Shown: piece after piece, positions 1 through 7,919 of the stretch
Layout: every line of letters begins with the position of its first letter
Position numbering within the stretch: the first letter of the stretch is position 1
Position numbers and translations under genes: made by a program
Assembly (NCBI GenBank): GCA_946479785.1
Contig: CAMLHQ010000001.1
Location: forward strand, 21,351 to 85,350
Source of the DNA: an uncultured Nitrospira sp.
GTDB lineage: Bacteria > Nitrospirota > Nitrospiria > Nitrospirales > Nitrospiraceae
DNA: 64,000 bases
Reading direction: 5' to 3'
The notes under the pieces: generated by a model
Databases searched by the model: none
What the model saw: the letters and a program-made list of their open reading frames with translations, nothing else
What the model was told of the DNA's origin: nothing

Positions 1-74
1 AATTTGCAGACTGCGGTACCCTCAAAGGTGTCGGGAGGAGTAAACCCCTTCGACAGAGTGACGAGGAGGGCGAC

Positions 75-488
75 ATGAAATCCAGCATCCTTAAACAGAA
101 CCTACTCGCGACCAACGCCCATGCGCCCCTCGATCGCCGCTATGCCGAACGGGTCCCCATCCATTATCGCGTCATCTATACCGGGACGGAGGGCGCCAGA
201 CTCATTAAAACCAATGGATCCCTTATTGACCTGTCCAAGACCGGCTGCAAAATCCTCGGGACGATGCTCCCGGCCGCGGGAGCCTGTCTTACCATTACCC
301 TGTATTTAGAAAACGGTCAGCCGCCCCTGTGCCTGACTGATGCCACCGTGTCCTGGATCAAAGGCAGCGTCTTTGCGGTTCGGTTTCCCAAGCTGACCCA
401 AGACGAGCGCAAACGTATCCAAGGGGTGATATGGAAACACGTCACCTTGTCCAAAAATCATCGAGCGGCGTTTCGCATTGTCTCGTGA
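75..488 (+). CDS. PilZ-domain protein, first of three tandem copies
   Basis: Single PilZ domain protein of 137 residues, a family that binds the second messenger cyclic di-GMP. The two ligand motifs are visible: RxxxR at residues 22-26 (RYAER) and the D/NxSxxG motif at 52-57 (DLSKTG). The rest fits one beta-barrel domain with no membrane segment or signal peptide. The start is backed by a GAGGAGGG ribosome site about five bases upstream of the ATG. It is followed in the same direction by two paralogues with motifs in the same register, so the three arose by local duplication. Target process is unknown; stand-alone PilZ proteins usually act as c-di-GMP-dependent adaptors in motility, exopolysaccharide or transcription control. 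Confidence 0.85.
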   Translation: MKSSILKQNLLATNAHAPLDRRYAERVPIHYRVIYTGTEGARLIKTNGSLIDLSKTGCKILGTMLPAAGACLTITLYLENGQPPLCLTDATVSWIKGSVFAVRFPKLTQDERKRIQGVIWKHVTLSKNHRAAFRIVS

Positions 489-530
489 GTATGGACCGAT
501 GAGCACGAACACCACCACGGGAGAACTAGA

Positions 531-926
531 ATGAGACAGTCGACCGCGGAGCAGCTTGACCGAACGACCGGGAAGGCATCCCGTTCGAACCGGCGCCGGA
601 CTGAACGAGTTCCGACACAGTTCAGCCTGATGTACTCAGGCATGCATGACGGAAAGATGCTGATCGGCAATGGAATCGTCAGGAACGTTTCGGAAGCCGG
701 GATCGGCATCAAAGGTAATCACATCGTCAAGTTAGGAATGGACCTGTCCCTCTTTATCGACTTACCCGGAGTCGAAGAGCCCGTCTGCATCGCAGAGAGC
801 CGGGTTTCCTGGGTATCCGGACGACGCTTCGGCGTCGAAATGATCACGCCCAAGCTCGAAGTCCAGAATGAGCTGCGATTCTATGTGTGGAACCACCTAT
901 TCCGGCCACAAAATAGGAAATCCTAG
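531..926 (+). CDS. PilZ-domain protein, second tandem copy
   Basis: 131-residue stand-alone PilZ protein. The c-di-GMP motifs are RxxxR at residues 22-26 (RRTER) and NxSxxG at 52-57 (NVSEAG), in exactly the same positions as in the copy upstream. It resembles the third copy more than the first (shared LMYS, GIGI/LGIRG and RFGVE segments). The gap to the gene before it is 42 bases and to the one after it 15 bases, so co-transcription is likely. No signal peptide or transmembrane segment. Function beyond nucleotide binding cannot be read from the sequence. Confidence 0.85.
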   Translation: MRQSTAEQLDRTTGKASRSNRRRTERVPTQFSLMYSGMHDGKMLIGNGIVRNVSEAGIGIKGNHIVKLGMDLSLFIDLPGVEEPVCIAESRVSWVSGRRFGVEMITPKLEVQNELRFYVWNHLFRPQNRKS

Positions 927-941
927 ACACGAGGTAACGCC

Positions 942-1325
942 ATGAAGCACGCACGAGTACGCACCGCAAAAACCCTGCACCAGAGCCATCCCATCTGCAA
1001 CAGCCGAGTCGAGTCTAGGATTCCCGTCGATTTCGGGTTGATGTATTCGGCCCAGGACGAACGGGGAGAGTTGATTATGGGCGACGGCGCTGTCGTGGAT
1101 ATCTCCAACAAGGGCCTGGGCATTCGCGGCAATATGGCGGTGAAGGCGGGACTGGAGATGACACTATTTCTCTATCTACCCGATGGCCAGGATCCTCTGT
1201 TTATCATGGAAGCCCGCGTAGTTTGGTCGTCAGGACATCGATTCGGCGTGGAAATTCTCAAGATGAACTTGCGCGAACGGAATCGGCTGCGATATTTCTT
1301 GTGCTCGAATATTCCGCAGCACTGA
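942..1325 (+). CDS. PilZ-domain protein, third tandem copy
   Basis: 127-residue PilZ protein with RxxxR at residues 22-26 (RVESR) and DxSxxG at 53-58 (DISNKG). It is close to the second copy in the segments around the beta-barrel core (LMYSA, GLGIRGN, RFGVEIL). It ends the three-gene PilZ run; the next gene begins after a 177-base regulatory gap that carries a separate promoter and operator. All three copies keep the residues expected for c-di-GMP binding, so none looks like a decayed duplicate. Confidence 0.85.
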   Translation: MKHARVRTAKTLHQSHPICNSRVESRIPVDFGLMYSAQDERGELIMGDGAVVDISNKGLGIRGNMAVKAGLEMTLFLYLPDGQDPLFIMEARVVWSSGHRFGVEILKMNLRERNRLRYFLCSNIPQH

Positions 1326-1438
1326 GACAGTGAAGGGACGCTCCGGTCCACTTGAAACGGCATTTCCGGGTTAACCTGCGAACATTTTTCTCGCGATTCC
1401 ATTCAAACTCCTCCCCCTTTCAATAAGGCAGTCCTTCG

Positions 1439-1468
1439 TTGTCAGCCCGGAAGTGTTCATGCTAGGAT
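1439..1468 (+). promoter_or_regulatory. candidate sigma70 promoter of the TetR-RND operon
   Basis: TTGTCA at 1439-1444 and TAGGAT at 1463-1468 with an 18-base spacer. The expected transcription start, near 1475, falls on the first base of the perfect palindrome that follows, the usual geometry for an autorepressed tetR-type gene. Assigned by eye only. Confidence 0.45.
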
Positions 1469-1473
1469 TTGTG

Positions 1474-1494
1474 GTGAGTAATTACTCACTCACC
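1474..1494. promoter_or_regulatory. palindromic operator, probable TetR-family binding site
   Basis: GTGAGTAATTACTCAC at 1474-1489 is a perfect 16-bp palindrome. An overlapping inverted repeat, GGTGAGT (1473-1479) with ACTCACC (1488-1494), extends it. It lies 13 bases before the start codon of the TetR-family regulator and on the predicted transcription start. TetR regulators bind such palindromes as dimers and usually repress their own operon, so autorepression of the efflux operon is the natural reading. The assignment to this regulator is inference. Confidence 0.7.
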
Positions 1495-1502
1495 GGCAAC
1501 AT

Positions 1503-2153
1503 ATGTCCATGACAACCAAAACGAAGCGGTCACGTCCAACCAGCCAAGAACGCCAAGCCGGCTTGATTACCGCTGCAGCCTCGCTCTTTGCCGCCAAGGG
1601 ATTCAATGGCACGACGACGAAAGAAATCGCCAAATCCGCGGGGGTAAGTGAAGCGCTGGTGTTCAAATATTTCCCGACCAAGCGGGCCCTTTATGGAGCG
1701 ATCTTGGCTGAGAAAGTCACCGTCAACGAGCTGTTGGGCGCCGTGGAAGAGTCGGCAAAAAAACGGGATGACCGCCGCGTTTTTACCTTGATCGCCGGCT
1801 TCCGGATCAGGCCGGGGGCGGATTCGACTCTCTTGCGGTTACTGCTCTTCAGCGCGCTGGAAGGCCATGAACTATCCGAGATGTTCTTTGGGAAACACCA
1901 CCGGGTCTTCTACGACCACCTGGCAACCTATATCGAGACCAGAATCGCCGAGGGCGCCTTCCGCGGAGTGGATCCCCTGCTCGCGGCCCGTGCCTTTATC
2001 GGAATGGTCGTCCACCACCGTCTGCTCCACGAAATCTTCGGGGTGCCGATGCATCGATCCCATGACGAGACAGTGAAGACATACGTCGACCTTTTTTTGA
2101 CAGGACTCTTGAAAGAACCAACCGACTCGATCGCCCGGAGACAGACATCATGA
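1503..2153 (+). CDS. TetR/AcrR-family transcriptional regulator
   Basis: 216-residue regulator with an N-terminal helix-turn-helix at about residues 21-64, showing the family pattern FAAKGFNGTTTKEIAK, then GVSEALVFKYFPTK. The C-terminal ligand-binding and dimerisation part is divergent, as is normal for the family. The stop codon overlaps the ATG of the membrane-fusion protein gene by four bases (ATGA), so the regulator is the first gene of the efflux operon. A perfect palindrome just upstream is the likely operator. The inducer is unknown; presumably a substrate of the pump. Confidence 0.9.
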   Translation: MSMTTKTKRSRPTSQERQAGLITAAASLFAAKGFNGTTTKEIAKSAGVSEALVFKYFPTKRALYGAILAEKVTVNELLGAVEESAKKRDDRRVFTLIAGFRIRPGADSTLLRLLLFSALEGHELSEMFFGKHHRVFYDHLATYIETRIAEGAFRGVDPLLAARAFIGMVVHHRLLHEIFGVPMHRSHDETVKTYVDLFLTGLLKEPTDSIARRQTS

Positions 2154-3337
2154 ATCCGGTCAGGCAGCACCCCATCGTCACCCTTGGCGTGATTATTTTC
2201 TTTGCTATCACGGCGCTGGTGGTCTTCCGCCTGAGCAGCGGCGCCAAGGTCGATCAGAAAAAATCCCGCGTCATCACCGTGGGGACGGTCACGCCGTTGA
2301 AGCAGGACCTCGAGATCCGGCTAGCCTATACAGCCGACATCACGCCCAACCAATTGGTCAACATCTTCTCACGCGTGGACGGTTATATTGCGAAACTCTA
2401 CGTGGACAAGGGCGACTTCGTGAAGGCGAACCAGTTGCTCGTGGAGATCGACCATCAGGATTATCTCCATGCGGTTAACCAGGCCAAAGCCAACCTGGCG
2501 GCGGCCCGTGCAAAAGTCACGCAGCAAGATGCCTCCGTTCGTAACGCGAAATTAACGCTCGAGCGGATGCAGGCCCTGATCAAGGATCAATTCGTCTCGC
2601 AACAGGACTTGGACAACGCTGAGGTGAATTCGGATGCCGCCGTCGCGGCGCTGGAATCACTCCGGGCGCAGGTCAAACAAATGGAGGTCGCCGTCGCCCA
2701 GGCAGAGACTAACTTGGCTTATTCGTACATCCGCGCGCCCTTCGCTGGATATGTCGCGGAGCGTAATCTCGATTTGGGCGCCTATGTGACGGGAGCAGCG
2801 ACCAGCAACTCGACCACGTCACGCGGCATCGTCAGCCTGCACGATATTGAAACTGTGCGGACACTGATCGAAGTCGTTGAGAAGGACGTGCCCTTGGTGC
2901 GAATCGGACAGAAGGCAGAAATCCGCGCAGAAGCTTACCCCAACCAGGTGTTCGAGGGTACCGTCACGCGTATCGTCCAGGCCTTGAACCGTGCAACACG
3001 CACCATGACGGTCGAGGTGGATTTAGCCAACAAGAACCGGCTGCTCAAAGGCGGAATGTTCGCGCGCGTGGAGGTACTGGTGGGCAAACACCACAACGCC
3101 TTGCAGATCCCCATCGACGCCGTCAGCCGGCTGGAAGATGTTCAATACGTCTACGTGGTTCGCGATGGTAAGGCCGAACGCGTTTCGGTTGAAATCGGCG
3201 TACGCGATGAGAATCGTGTCGAGATCACGAAAGGCTTAGACGGCTCCGAACAGGTGATCGTCTCCGGCAAAGATCTCGTTCATGACGGCACACCCGTCCA
3301 GACAGAACAGCTCCAGCCGGTAAAGAGTCAGGGGTAA
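2150..3337 (+). CDS. RND efflux periplasmic adaptor (HlyD/MFP family)
   Basis: 395-residue membrane-fusion protein. An N-terminal membrane anchor lies at about residues 8-28, followed by the first lipoyl half (VDGYIAKLYVDKGDFV), a helical hairpin (about residues 100-180), the second lipoyl half (YIRAPFAGYVAERNLDLG), a beta-barrel domain and a membrane-proximal domain. It should couple the inner-membrane pump encoded 19 bases downstream to an outer-membrane channel. It overlaps the TetR-type gene by four bases. No cysteine lipid-attachment site is visible, so it is anchored by the N-terminal helix. Confidence 0.92.
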   Translation: MNPVRQHPIVTLGVIIFFAITALVVFRLSSGAKVDQKKSRVITVGTVTPLKQDLEIRLAYTADITPNQLVNIFSRVDGYIAKLYVDKGDFVKANQLLVEIDHQDYLHAVNQAKANLAAARAKVTQQDASVRNAKLTLERMQALIKDQFVSQQDLDNAEVNSDAAVAALESLRAQVKQMEVAVAQAETNLAYSYIRAPFAGYVAERNLDLGAYVTGAATSNSTTSRGIVSLHDIETVRTLIEVVEKDVPLVRIGQKAEIRAEAYPNQVFEGTVTRIVQALNRATRTMTVEVDLANKNRLLKGGMFARVEVLVGKHHNALQIPIDAVSRLEDVQYVYVVRDGKAERVSVEIGVRDENRVEITKGLDGSEQVIVSGKDLVHDGTPVQTEQLQPVKSQG

Positions 3338-3356
3338 TCCCCAACCCAAACGAGTT

Positions 3357-6300
3357 ATGTGGCTGACCCTTCTCGCACTCCGCAATCGCATTGGCATTTT
3401 GATGCTGTCGCTCGCCATGGTTGTCCTGGGCGCGACCTCGCTCAACCGCTTGCCGGTTGACCTGTTCCCGAACATCCAAGTTCCCGTGGCGTTCGTCGGC
3501 GTCATCTATAAAGGCGCCCCGCCGCTCGATATCGAACAGAGCGTGGTCTACCCGATCGAGAAGGCCGTCAGTTCTGCGTCAAATGTCGAGCACGTCGAAT
3601 CCTTTGCCAAACAGGGCATCGGGGCCGTACAGATCTGGTTCAATTGGGGCGCCGACATCAATGTCGGCCAGATGGAAGTGATGCAACGCATCACGCAAAT
3701 ATTGAACAGCTTGCCGCCGGGAATTCTGCAGCCCTTTATCGTCAAATTCGACGTCTCCAACATTCCGGTGTCCTTCGTCACGGTATCCAGCGATGCTCTC
3801 GACGAACGAGCCCTCTATGACCTGTCTTTCAATACGATCGCGCCCCAGATCGAGCAAATTGCCAACGTTGCCGCCGCGACCGTCGAAGGTGGCAAGATCC
3901 GGCAGATCAACATCAATCTGGACCCGGCACTTCTCAACGCCCGCGGCCTGTCGATCTTAGATGTCGTGAAGTCGGTGAAGGCGGCCAACTTGATTCTGCC
4001 CTCAGGCGACATCAAGGCCGGTAATCTCGATTACAACGTCTTCACCAATAACCAATTCCGCACCGTCGAACCCATCCAGGACGTGATCGTGAAGCTCAAT
4101 CAGCAAGGCAACCCCGTGCGCGTGCGCGACCTGGGCACCGTGACCGATTCCTCGGACATTCAAACGAACGTCGTCCGAACGGATGGAAAGCGGGCGGTGT
4201 ATCTCCGGGTCAACAAGCAACCCATCGCCAACACGGTCGAAGTGGTGGACGCCTTGCGTGCGGCGCTGCCGAAGATGATCGGGATCCCGCCCAGCGTGAA
4301 ACTCGGCATCTCGTTCGACCAATCGGTCTATATCCGGCAATCCATCAGCAATCTCGTGGAGCAGGCCTTGCACGGGTCGCTGCTGGCTGCGGCCGTCATC
4401 TTGATCTTTCTGCGCAATTTGACGAGCACGCTGATTATTTCGGTGGCCATTCCCCTGTCGATCATGGTGACCTTCATCGTGCTCTATTTCACGGGACAGA
4501 CGCTGAATGTCTTCACCTTGGGGGGCCTGGCGCTGGGGATCGGCCGTCTGGTCGACGACTCGATCGTGGAACTGGAAAACATCCAGCGGCACCTCAATAT
4601 GAACCAGAGGCGCTGGGAGGCGATTCTCGAAGCCGCCCGCGAAGTGGCCATGCCGATCTTTGCATCGACGGTCACCACGGTGGTCGTGTTCCTGCCGATC
4701 TTTTTTGTCGTCGGCATCGCCAGGCTCTTGCTGATTCCGCTGACCCTCACCATCGCCATCGCACTCTTTACCTCGTTCTTCGTCTCACGCACAGTCACCC
4801 CGGCCTTATGCTTTAAATTTCTCAAGCCGGAACAGGAATCCCACCGCTCGATGCCGAACTGGTTCGCACGTCTCATGGAGTGGAGTCGTGTACGCTATGA
4901 ATCGCTGGACCGCGGATTCGAAGGGTCTCTCCGCTGGGTTCTCGCCCATCGCAAACTGTTTATCATCGGCATCCTCCTCATCTTCGGAGCCTCGCTTGCG
5001 CTGATCCCGAAAATCGGTACAGAGTTCCTGCCGGTCTCTGACGAGAGCCAGTTCCGCATCTCCCTGCGCGCTCCGGTCGGGCAACGAGTCGAAAAGACCG
5101 AACAGCAGGTGGCCGAAGTGGAACGCGTGCTGCGTGCGAACATTCCTGAAGACGAGCTGGAGACGATCGTCTCCAGCACCGGCGTCCTGGCTCAGGGCCG
5201 CTCATCATTGTTCAATCCCAATACCGGTCCCCACACGTCGGTCATCTCCATCTATCTAGTTTCGCCGGATAAGCGGACGCGCAATCAAGTGCAAATCATG
5301 AACGACGTGCGACCAAAGATCGTGAAGCTGTTCCCTGGTGTCGCCATGTTTTTTGATCCGGGGGGTTTGGTCAAGCGCGTGACCAGCTTCGGCTCGCAGA
5401 AAGCAGTCGACGTGGAAATTTACGGCTATGACTTCGAGAAAGCGCGGGACGTCATTGGACAGGTGGAAGGCTTGATGCACAAGATCGACGGATTGGCCGA
5501 TATCGAAGTCAGCCGTGAGGAGAACTACCCTGAAGTGAACGTCGTGGTGGACCGAGAGAAAGCCGCGCTGCTCGGGATCAGCGAAACAGACATCGCCAAT
5601 GCCGTGCTCTTTTCACTCAACGGCAATGGACAAACCGATCCGATCATCTATACCGACCCGCAAAACGGAAACGAATACTACATCAGCGCTTGGCTCGCGG
5701 AAGAGCACCGGAAAGACCTGACCGACATTGAGAACATCATCCTGACGGCCAGAAACGGCGAGCCGGTCCTGCTCAAGAACGTGGCGTCGCTCAAATTGAA
5801 CGCCGGCCCCGTCAAGATCGACCGCAAATATTTCCAGCGGGTCATTCACATCACTGCTAATCCTGTGAACCGAGATCTCGGCGCGATTGCCGACGATCTC
5901 GAAGCTGGTTTTGCCCAGCTACAAATGCCGACCGGCTTCAGCATCCGGCTCGCCGGCCAGATCCAGCAGCAGCGAGAAACGTTTTCCGGCTTGCTGTTCG
6001 CCACCGTGCTTGCGTTGATCCTGGTGTACATGGTGATGGCCGCGCAGTTTAAGTCGTTGATCGATCCCTTTATCATCATGTTCTCCGTCCCCATGGGGTT
6101 TCCCGGTGTCATTCTGATCTTGTTCCTGACGAACACGACGTTGTCGACCACCTCGATGATGGGCATCATCATGATGCTCGGGATCGTCGTCTCGAACGGC
6201 GTGTTGTTGGTCGACTACACCAACGTGCTGAGGCGAAAGGGACTGGCACTCCATGAGGCCGTGGTCAAGGCCGCAAGAACCAGGCTGCGCCCGATTCTCA

Positions 6301-6548
6301 TGACCTCCCTCGCCACCGGGTTCGGACTGTTGCCGATGGCGATCGGGTGGGGTACGGGCGGAGAAACCAACGCCCCATTGGCACGCGCGGTCGTGGGGGG
6401 TCTCAGCGTTTCGACGCTGCTGACACTCTTTCTCGTCCCGACCATGTATATGATTCTTGAAGAACGGTTCCCGCGGCGCGCGACCGAAGAGCCGACGGCG
6501 TTCCAGGGAATTCCCGTCGAAACACCACTCCTGCCGGCGAGTCGTTAA
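3357..6548 (+). CDS. RND-family efflux permease (AcrB-type)
   Basis: 1063-residue inner-membrane pump with the usual RND layout: TM1 at about 10-30, a large periplasmic porter loop, TM2-6, a central cytoplasmic helix, TM7, the second periplasmic loop and TM8-12. The TM4 proton-relay acidic pair is present (RLVDDSIVELEN). In TM10, where AcrB has a lysine in the KNAIL context, this protein has SNGVLLVDY, so the relay lysine is a serine; this is a subgroup trait to note when assigning the proton path. No outer-membrane factor gene lies in the window, so a TolC-like partner must be encoded elsewhere. Substrate unknown, drug or lipid export likely. Confidence 0.92.
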   Translation: MWLTLLALRNRIGILMLSLAMVVLGATSLNRLPVDLFPNIQVPVAFVGVIYKGAPPLDIEQSVVYPIEKAVSSASNVEHVESFAKQGIGAVQIWFNWGADINVGQMEVMQRITQILNSLPPGILQPFIVKFDVSNIPVSFVTVSSDALDERALYDLSFNTIAPQIEQIANVAAATVEGGKIRQININLDPALLNARGLSILDVVKSVKAANLILPSGDIKAGNLDYNVFTNNQFRTVEPIQDVIVKLNQQGNPVRVRDLGTVTDSSDIQTNVVRTDGKRAVYLRVNKQPIANTVEVVDALRAALPKMIGIPPSVKLGISFDQSVYIRQSISNLVEQALHGSLLAAAVILIFLRNLTSTLIISVAIPLSIMVTFIVLYFTGQTLNVFTLGGLALGIGRLVDDSIVELENIQRHLNMNQRRWEAILEAAREVAMPIFASTVTTVVVFLPIFFVVGIARLLLIPLTLTIAIALFTSFFVSRTVTPALCFKFLKPEQESHRSMPNWFARLMEWSRVRYESLDRGFEGSLRWVLAHRKLFIIGILLIFGASLALIPKIGTEFLPVSDESQFRISLRAPVGQRVEKTEQQVAEVERVLRANIPEDELETIVSSTGVLAQGRSSLFNPNTGPHTSVISIYLVSPDKRTRNQVQIMNDVRPKIVKLFPGVAMFFDPGGLVKRVTSFGSQKAVDVEIYGYDFEKARDVIGQVEGLMHKIDGLADIEVSREENYPEVNVVVDREKAALLGISETDIANAVLFSLNGNGQTDPIIYTDPQNGNEYYISAWLAEEHRKDLTDIENIILTARNGEPVLLKNVASLKLNAGPVKIDRKYFQRVIHITANPVNRDLGAIADDLEAGFAQLQMPTGFSIRLAGQIQQQRETFSGLLFATVLALILVYMVMAAQFKSLIDPFIIMFSVPMGFPGVILILFLTNTTLSTTSMMGIIMMLGIVVSNGVLLVDYTNVLRRKGLALHEAVVKAARTRLRPILMTSLATGFGLLPMAIGWGTGGETNAPLARAVVGGLSVSTLLTLFLVPTMYMILEERFPRRATEEPTAFQGIPVETPLLPASR

Positions 6549-6570
6549 GCATGCCGGACTATCCTACCGG

Positions 6571-6903
6571 CTAGCCGAGGGTGGGGAAGAGGGCCTTCAG
6601 CTGCATCGCTAATCCGATATCACCGCTGATCTTGATGCGCCCCGACATGGCGGCAGCCGGACCGCTGAGCTGGCCGTTCAACACTTTGACGCAATCCTCT
6701 TCGGCCATTGACAAGATCACGTGTGGATCGTCGTGCGTTCCTTCTTTCACCTGACAGGTGCCCGCACGAATCGTGACGATATAGTGCCCCCCTCGAGCTC
6801 CGCTTAAGTCGAACTGATAGACCGCATCAACATCTTCAGCAGCTTCTGCATCGAGCTTGGCGGGCAACTGCTTGAAGAATTCCTTGATGCTGGCGGCTTT
6901 CAT
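6571..6903 (-). CDS. SCP2 sterol-carrier domain protein
   Basis: 110-residue single-domain SCP2 protein (lipid or acyl-binding fold), with the family pattern of an N-terminal helix, a Y-F-D-L-S-G beta strand, and the C-terminal GRIKISGDIGLAMQL segment. The start at 6903 (MKAASIKEFF) is chosen because the longer reading frame runs back through an inverted-repeat hairpin and an interspersed palindromic element and its extra residues match no family. No clear Shine-Dalgarno site is seen. Convergent with the RND permease, 22 bases apart. The bound ligand is unknown; a membrane-lipid role is inference. Confidence 0.8.
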   Translation of the reverse strand: MKAASIKEFFKQLPAKLDAEAAEDVDAVYQFDLSGARGGHYIVTIRAGTCQVKEGTHDDPHVILSMAEEDCVKVLNGQLSGPAAAMSGRIKISGDIGLAMQLKALFPTLG

Positions 6904-6934
6904 GTGTCGGGGAAACGGAGGACGGCCTCGGAAA

Positions 6935-6960
6935 CGGGAGCGGCTTATTGGCCGCTCCCG
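6935..6960 (-). terminator. strong hairpin, possible terminator on the minus strand
   Basis: A perfect 10-bp stem, CGGGAGCGGC (6935-6944) with GCCGCTCCCG (6951-6960), and a 6-base loop. On the minus strand it is followed by only three T residues, so it is at best a weak intrinsic terminator for transcripts coming from the AdoMet decarboxylase-like gene, placed between the palindromic element and the SCP2 gene. Confidence 0.35.
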
Positions 6961-6983
6961 GCGTGTAGTTAGCTCATGAACCC

Positions 6984-7107
6984 TGGGATGGTCAAAATGG
7001 TCTTGCAGCAAGGCCGCAGCAAGCGACACGCCGAGGCGTACTCTGTGCCGTACGTCGAGGCGCGGAGCGATGCGAGAACGAAGCTGAAAGCCATTTTCAC
7101 CATCCCA
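6984..7107 (-). repeat. 3'-attached palindromic element, family A, copy 1
   Basis: 124-bp element. Outer arms TGGGATGGTCAAAATGG (6984-7000) and CCATTTTCACCATCCCA (7091-7107) are complementary at 16 of 17 positions. The core contains an AAGGCCGCAGC block and an inner hairpin around GGCGTAC/GTACGTC. Read on the minus strand it begins on the base directly after the TAA stop of the AdoMet decarboxylase-like gene. Core sequence is shared with copies near 11.9, 14.5, 22.1 and 30.7 kb, but the outer arm sequence is its own. I do not recognise it as a named repeat family. Confidence 0.85.
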
Positions 7108-7551
7108 TTAATAGCGGAGCGTGACGGTCGCTGTAGATCGCCGCGCGCCGAAGAACTTCTTCGAAAAATCTTCGACCACTGCCGGGTCATAGCCCTTGCA
7201 GCTGAAAATGTCGAGATAGGCGCCGTTGGTGTCGTTGGCAAAATGACCACTGATCAGCGAGGTCGAGATCAGCTGCACCATTGAATAGCCTGCGACGCGC
7301 CCTGAGCCGAAATCGACGACCTGGCATTCGCCGAAACGCTTCATGTCGATGAGTTCGCAGAGTTCCACGACATAGCGGCGAATATGGTCGGCATTGCGGA
7401 TCAGGTCGGGGTGGCAATCTTGAAGGTCAACCGCGGTGCACAATCCCCACGCCTTCCCCTCTCCCACCATCTCCTGAACCGGGACAGTGGAGGAAGCCGC
7501 TGGGGCACTCGATGGCAAAATCGTCTCTTCGGAACCAACCGGGACGCTCAT
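7108..7551 (-). CDS. S-adenosylmethionine decarboxylase-like protein (SpeD fold)
   Basis: 147 residues. The C-terminal half aligns without gaps to class 1B AdoMet decarboxylases, which make the aminopropyl donor for polyamines after self-cleavage at a serine that becomes a pyruvoyl group. Matching positions are S98 (cleavage serine), H103 and C118 (in DIFSC, the proton-donor cysteine). The glutamate before the serine is replaced by T97, and the HTWPE motif is absent (HFAND here), so activity is uncertain. The start at 7551 is preceded by AAAGGCGG; the longer frame upstream would cross the promoter. An alternative is a divergent family member with another AdoMet-related role. Confidence 0.6.
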   Translation of the reverse strand: MSVPVGSEETILPSSAPAASSTVPVQEMVGEGKAWGLCTAVDLQDCHPDLIRNADHIRRYVVELCELIDMKRFGECQVVDFGSGRVAGYSMVQLISTSLISGHFANDTNGAYLDIFSCKGYDPAVVEDFSKKFFGARRSTATVTLRY

Positions 7552-7606
7552 AGGGCAGTCCGCCTTTCTGTGTATGGGTGAACAACCAACGAAAGGAATT
7601 TTTTGC

Positions 7607-7615
7607 ACTATACCA
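7607..7615 (-). promoter_or_regulatory. extended -10 promoter of the AdoMet decarboxylase-like gene
   Basis: On the minus strand the sequence reads TGGTATAGT, an extended -10 element (TGnTATAAT type), giving a leader of about 50 bases with an AAAGGCGG ribosome site before the ATG at 7551. No good -35 element is visible, which is tolerated for extended -10 promoters. Confidence 0.4.
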
Positions 7616-7716
7616 CGATTTTTTTCAGATGCGATGGTGAAGCGAAAAATATTTTCGCGCCGGCGAGTTGACGCGCCGCTCCGGTCGGTTGACAAGCTTC
7701 TCGACCCTCGGGGAAA

Positions 7717-7914
7717 ATGCCGGCCATGACAGCCGGTCCATCAGCTCCCACTTCAACCACCGATGACATTCCTGATCGCCTCTGCACCTGGTGCAAGGTG
7801 CCTATGAAAAAGCGACTGGTCGCCAGCGGACAATTTATCCATTACACCTGTCCCAAATGCATCTTTCAGCATACAACGAAACGCGGGCCCAAGCCCTCCT
7901 CCCCGACTCATTGA
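7717..7914 (+). CDS. small zinc-ribbon protein
   Basis: 65-residue protein with two CxxC knuckles, C23-x2-C26 and C45-x2-C48, a spacing typical of a small structural zinc ribbon. A central KRLVASGQFIHYTCPKC segment would form the hairpin between the knuckles. GGGGAAA lies just before the ATG. It ends five bases before the ATG of the patatin-like lipoprotein, so the two may be co-transcribed. No specific function can be assigned. Confidence 0.6.
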   Translation: MPAMTAGPSAPTSTTDDIPDRLCTWCKVPMKKRLVASGQFIHYTCPKCIFQHTTKRGPKPSSPTH

Positions 7915-7919
7915 CCTCC

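Noticed and set aside
6904..7029. Longer N-terminus for the SCP2 protein
   Set aside because: The extra residues are encoded by a hairpin and part of palindromic element copy A1 and do not match the SCP2 family.
7791..7919. Upstream start of the patatin-like gene
   Set aside because: It overlaps the zinc-ribbon gene in another frame and would bury the lipoprotein signal sequence that begins at 7920.
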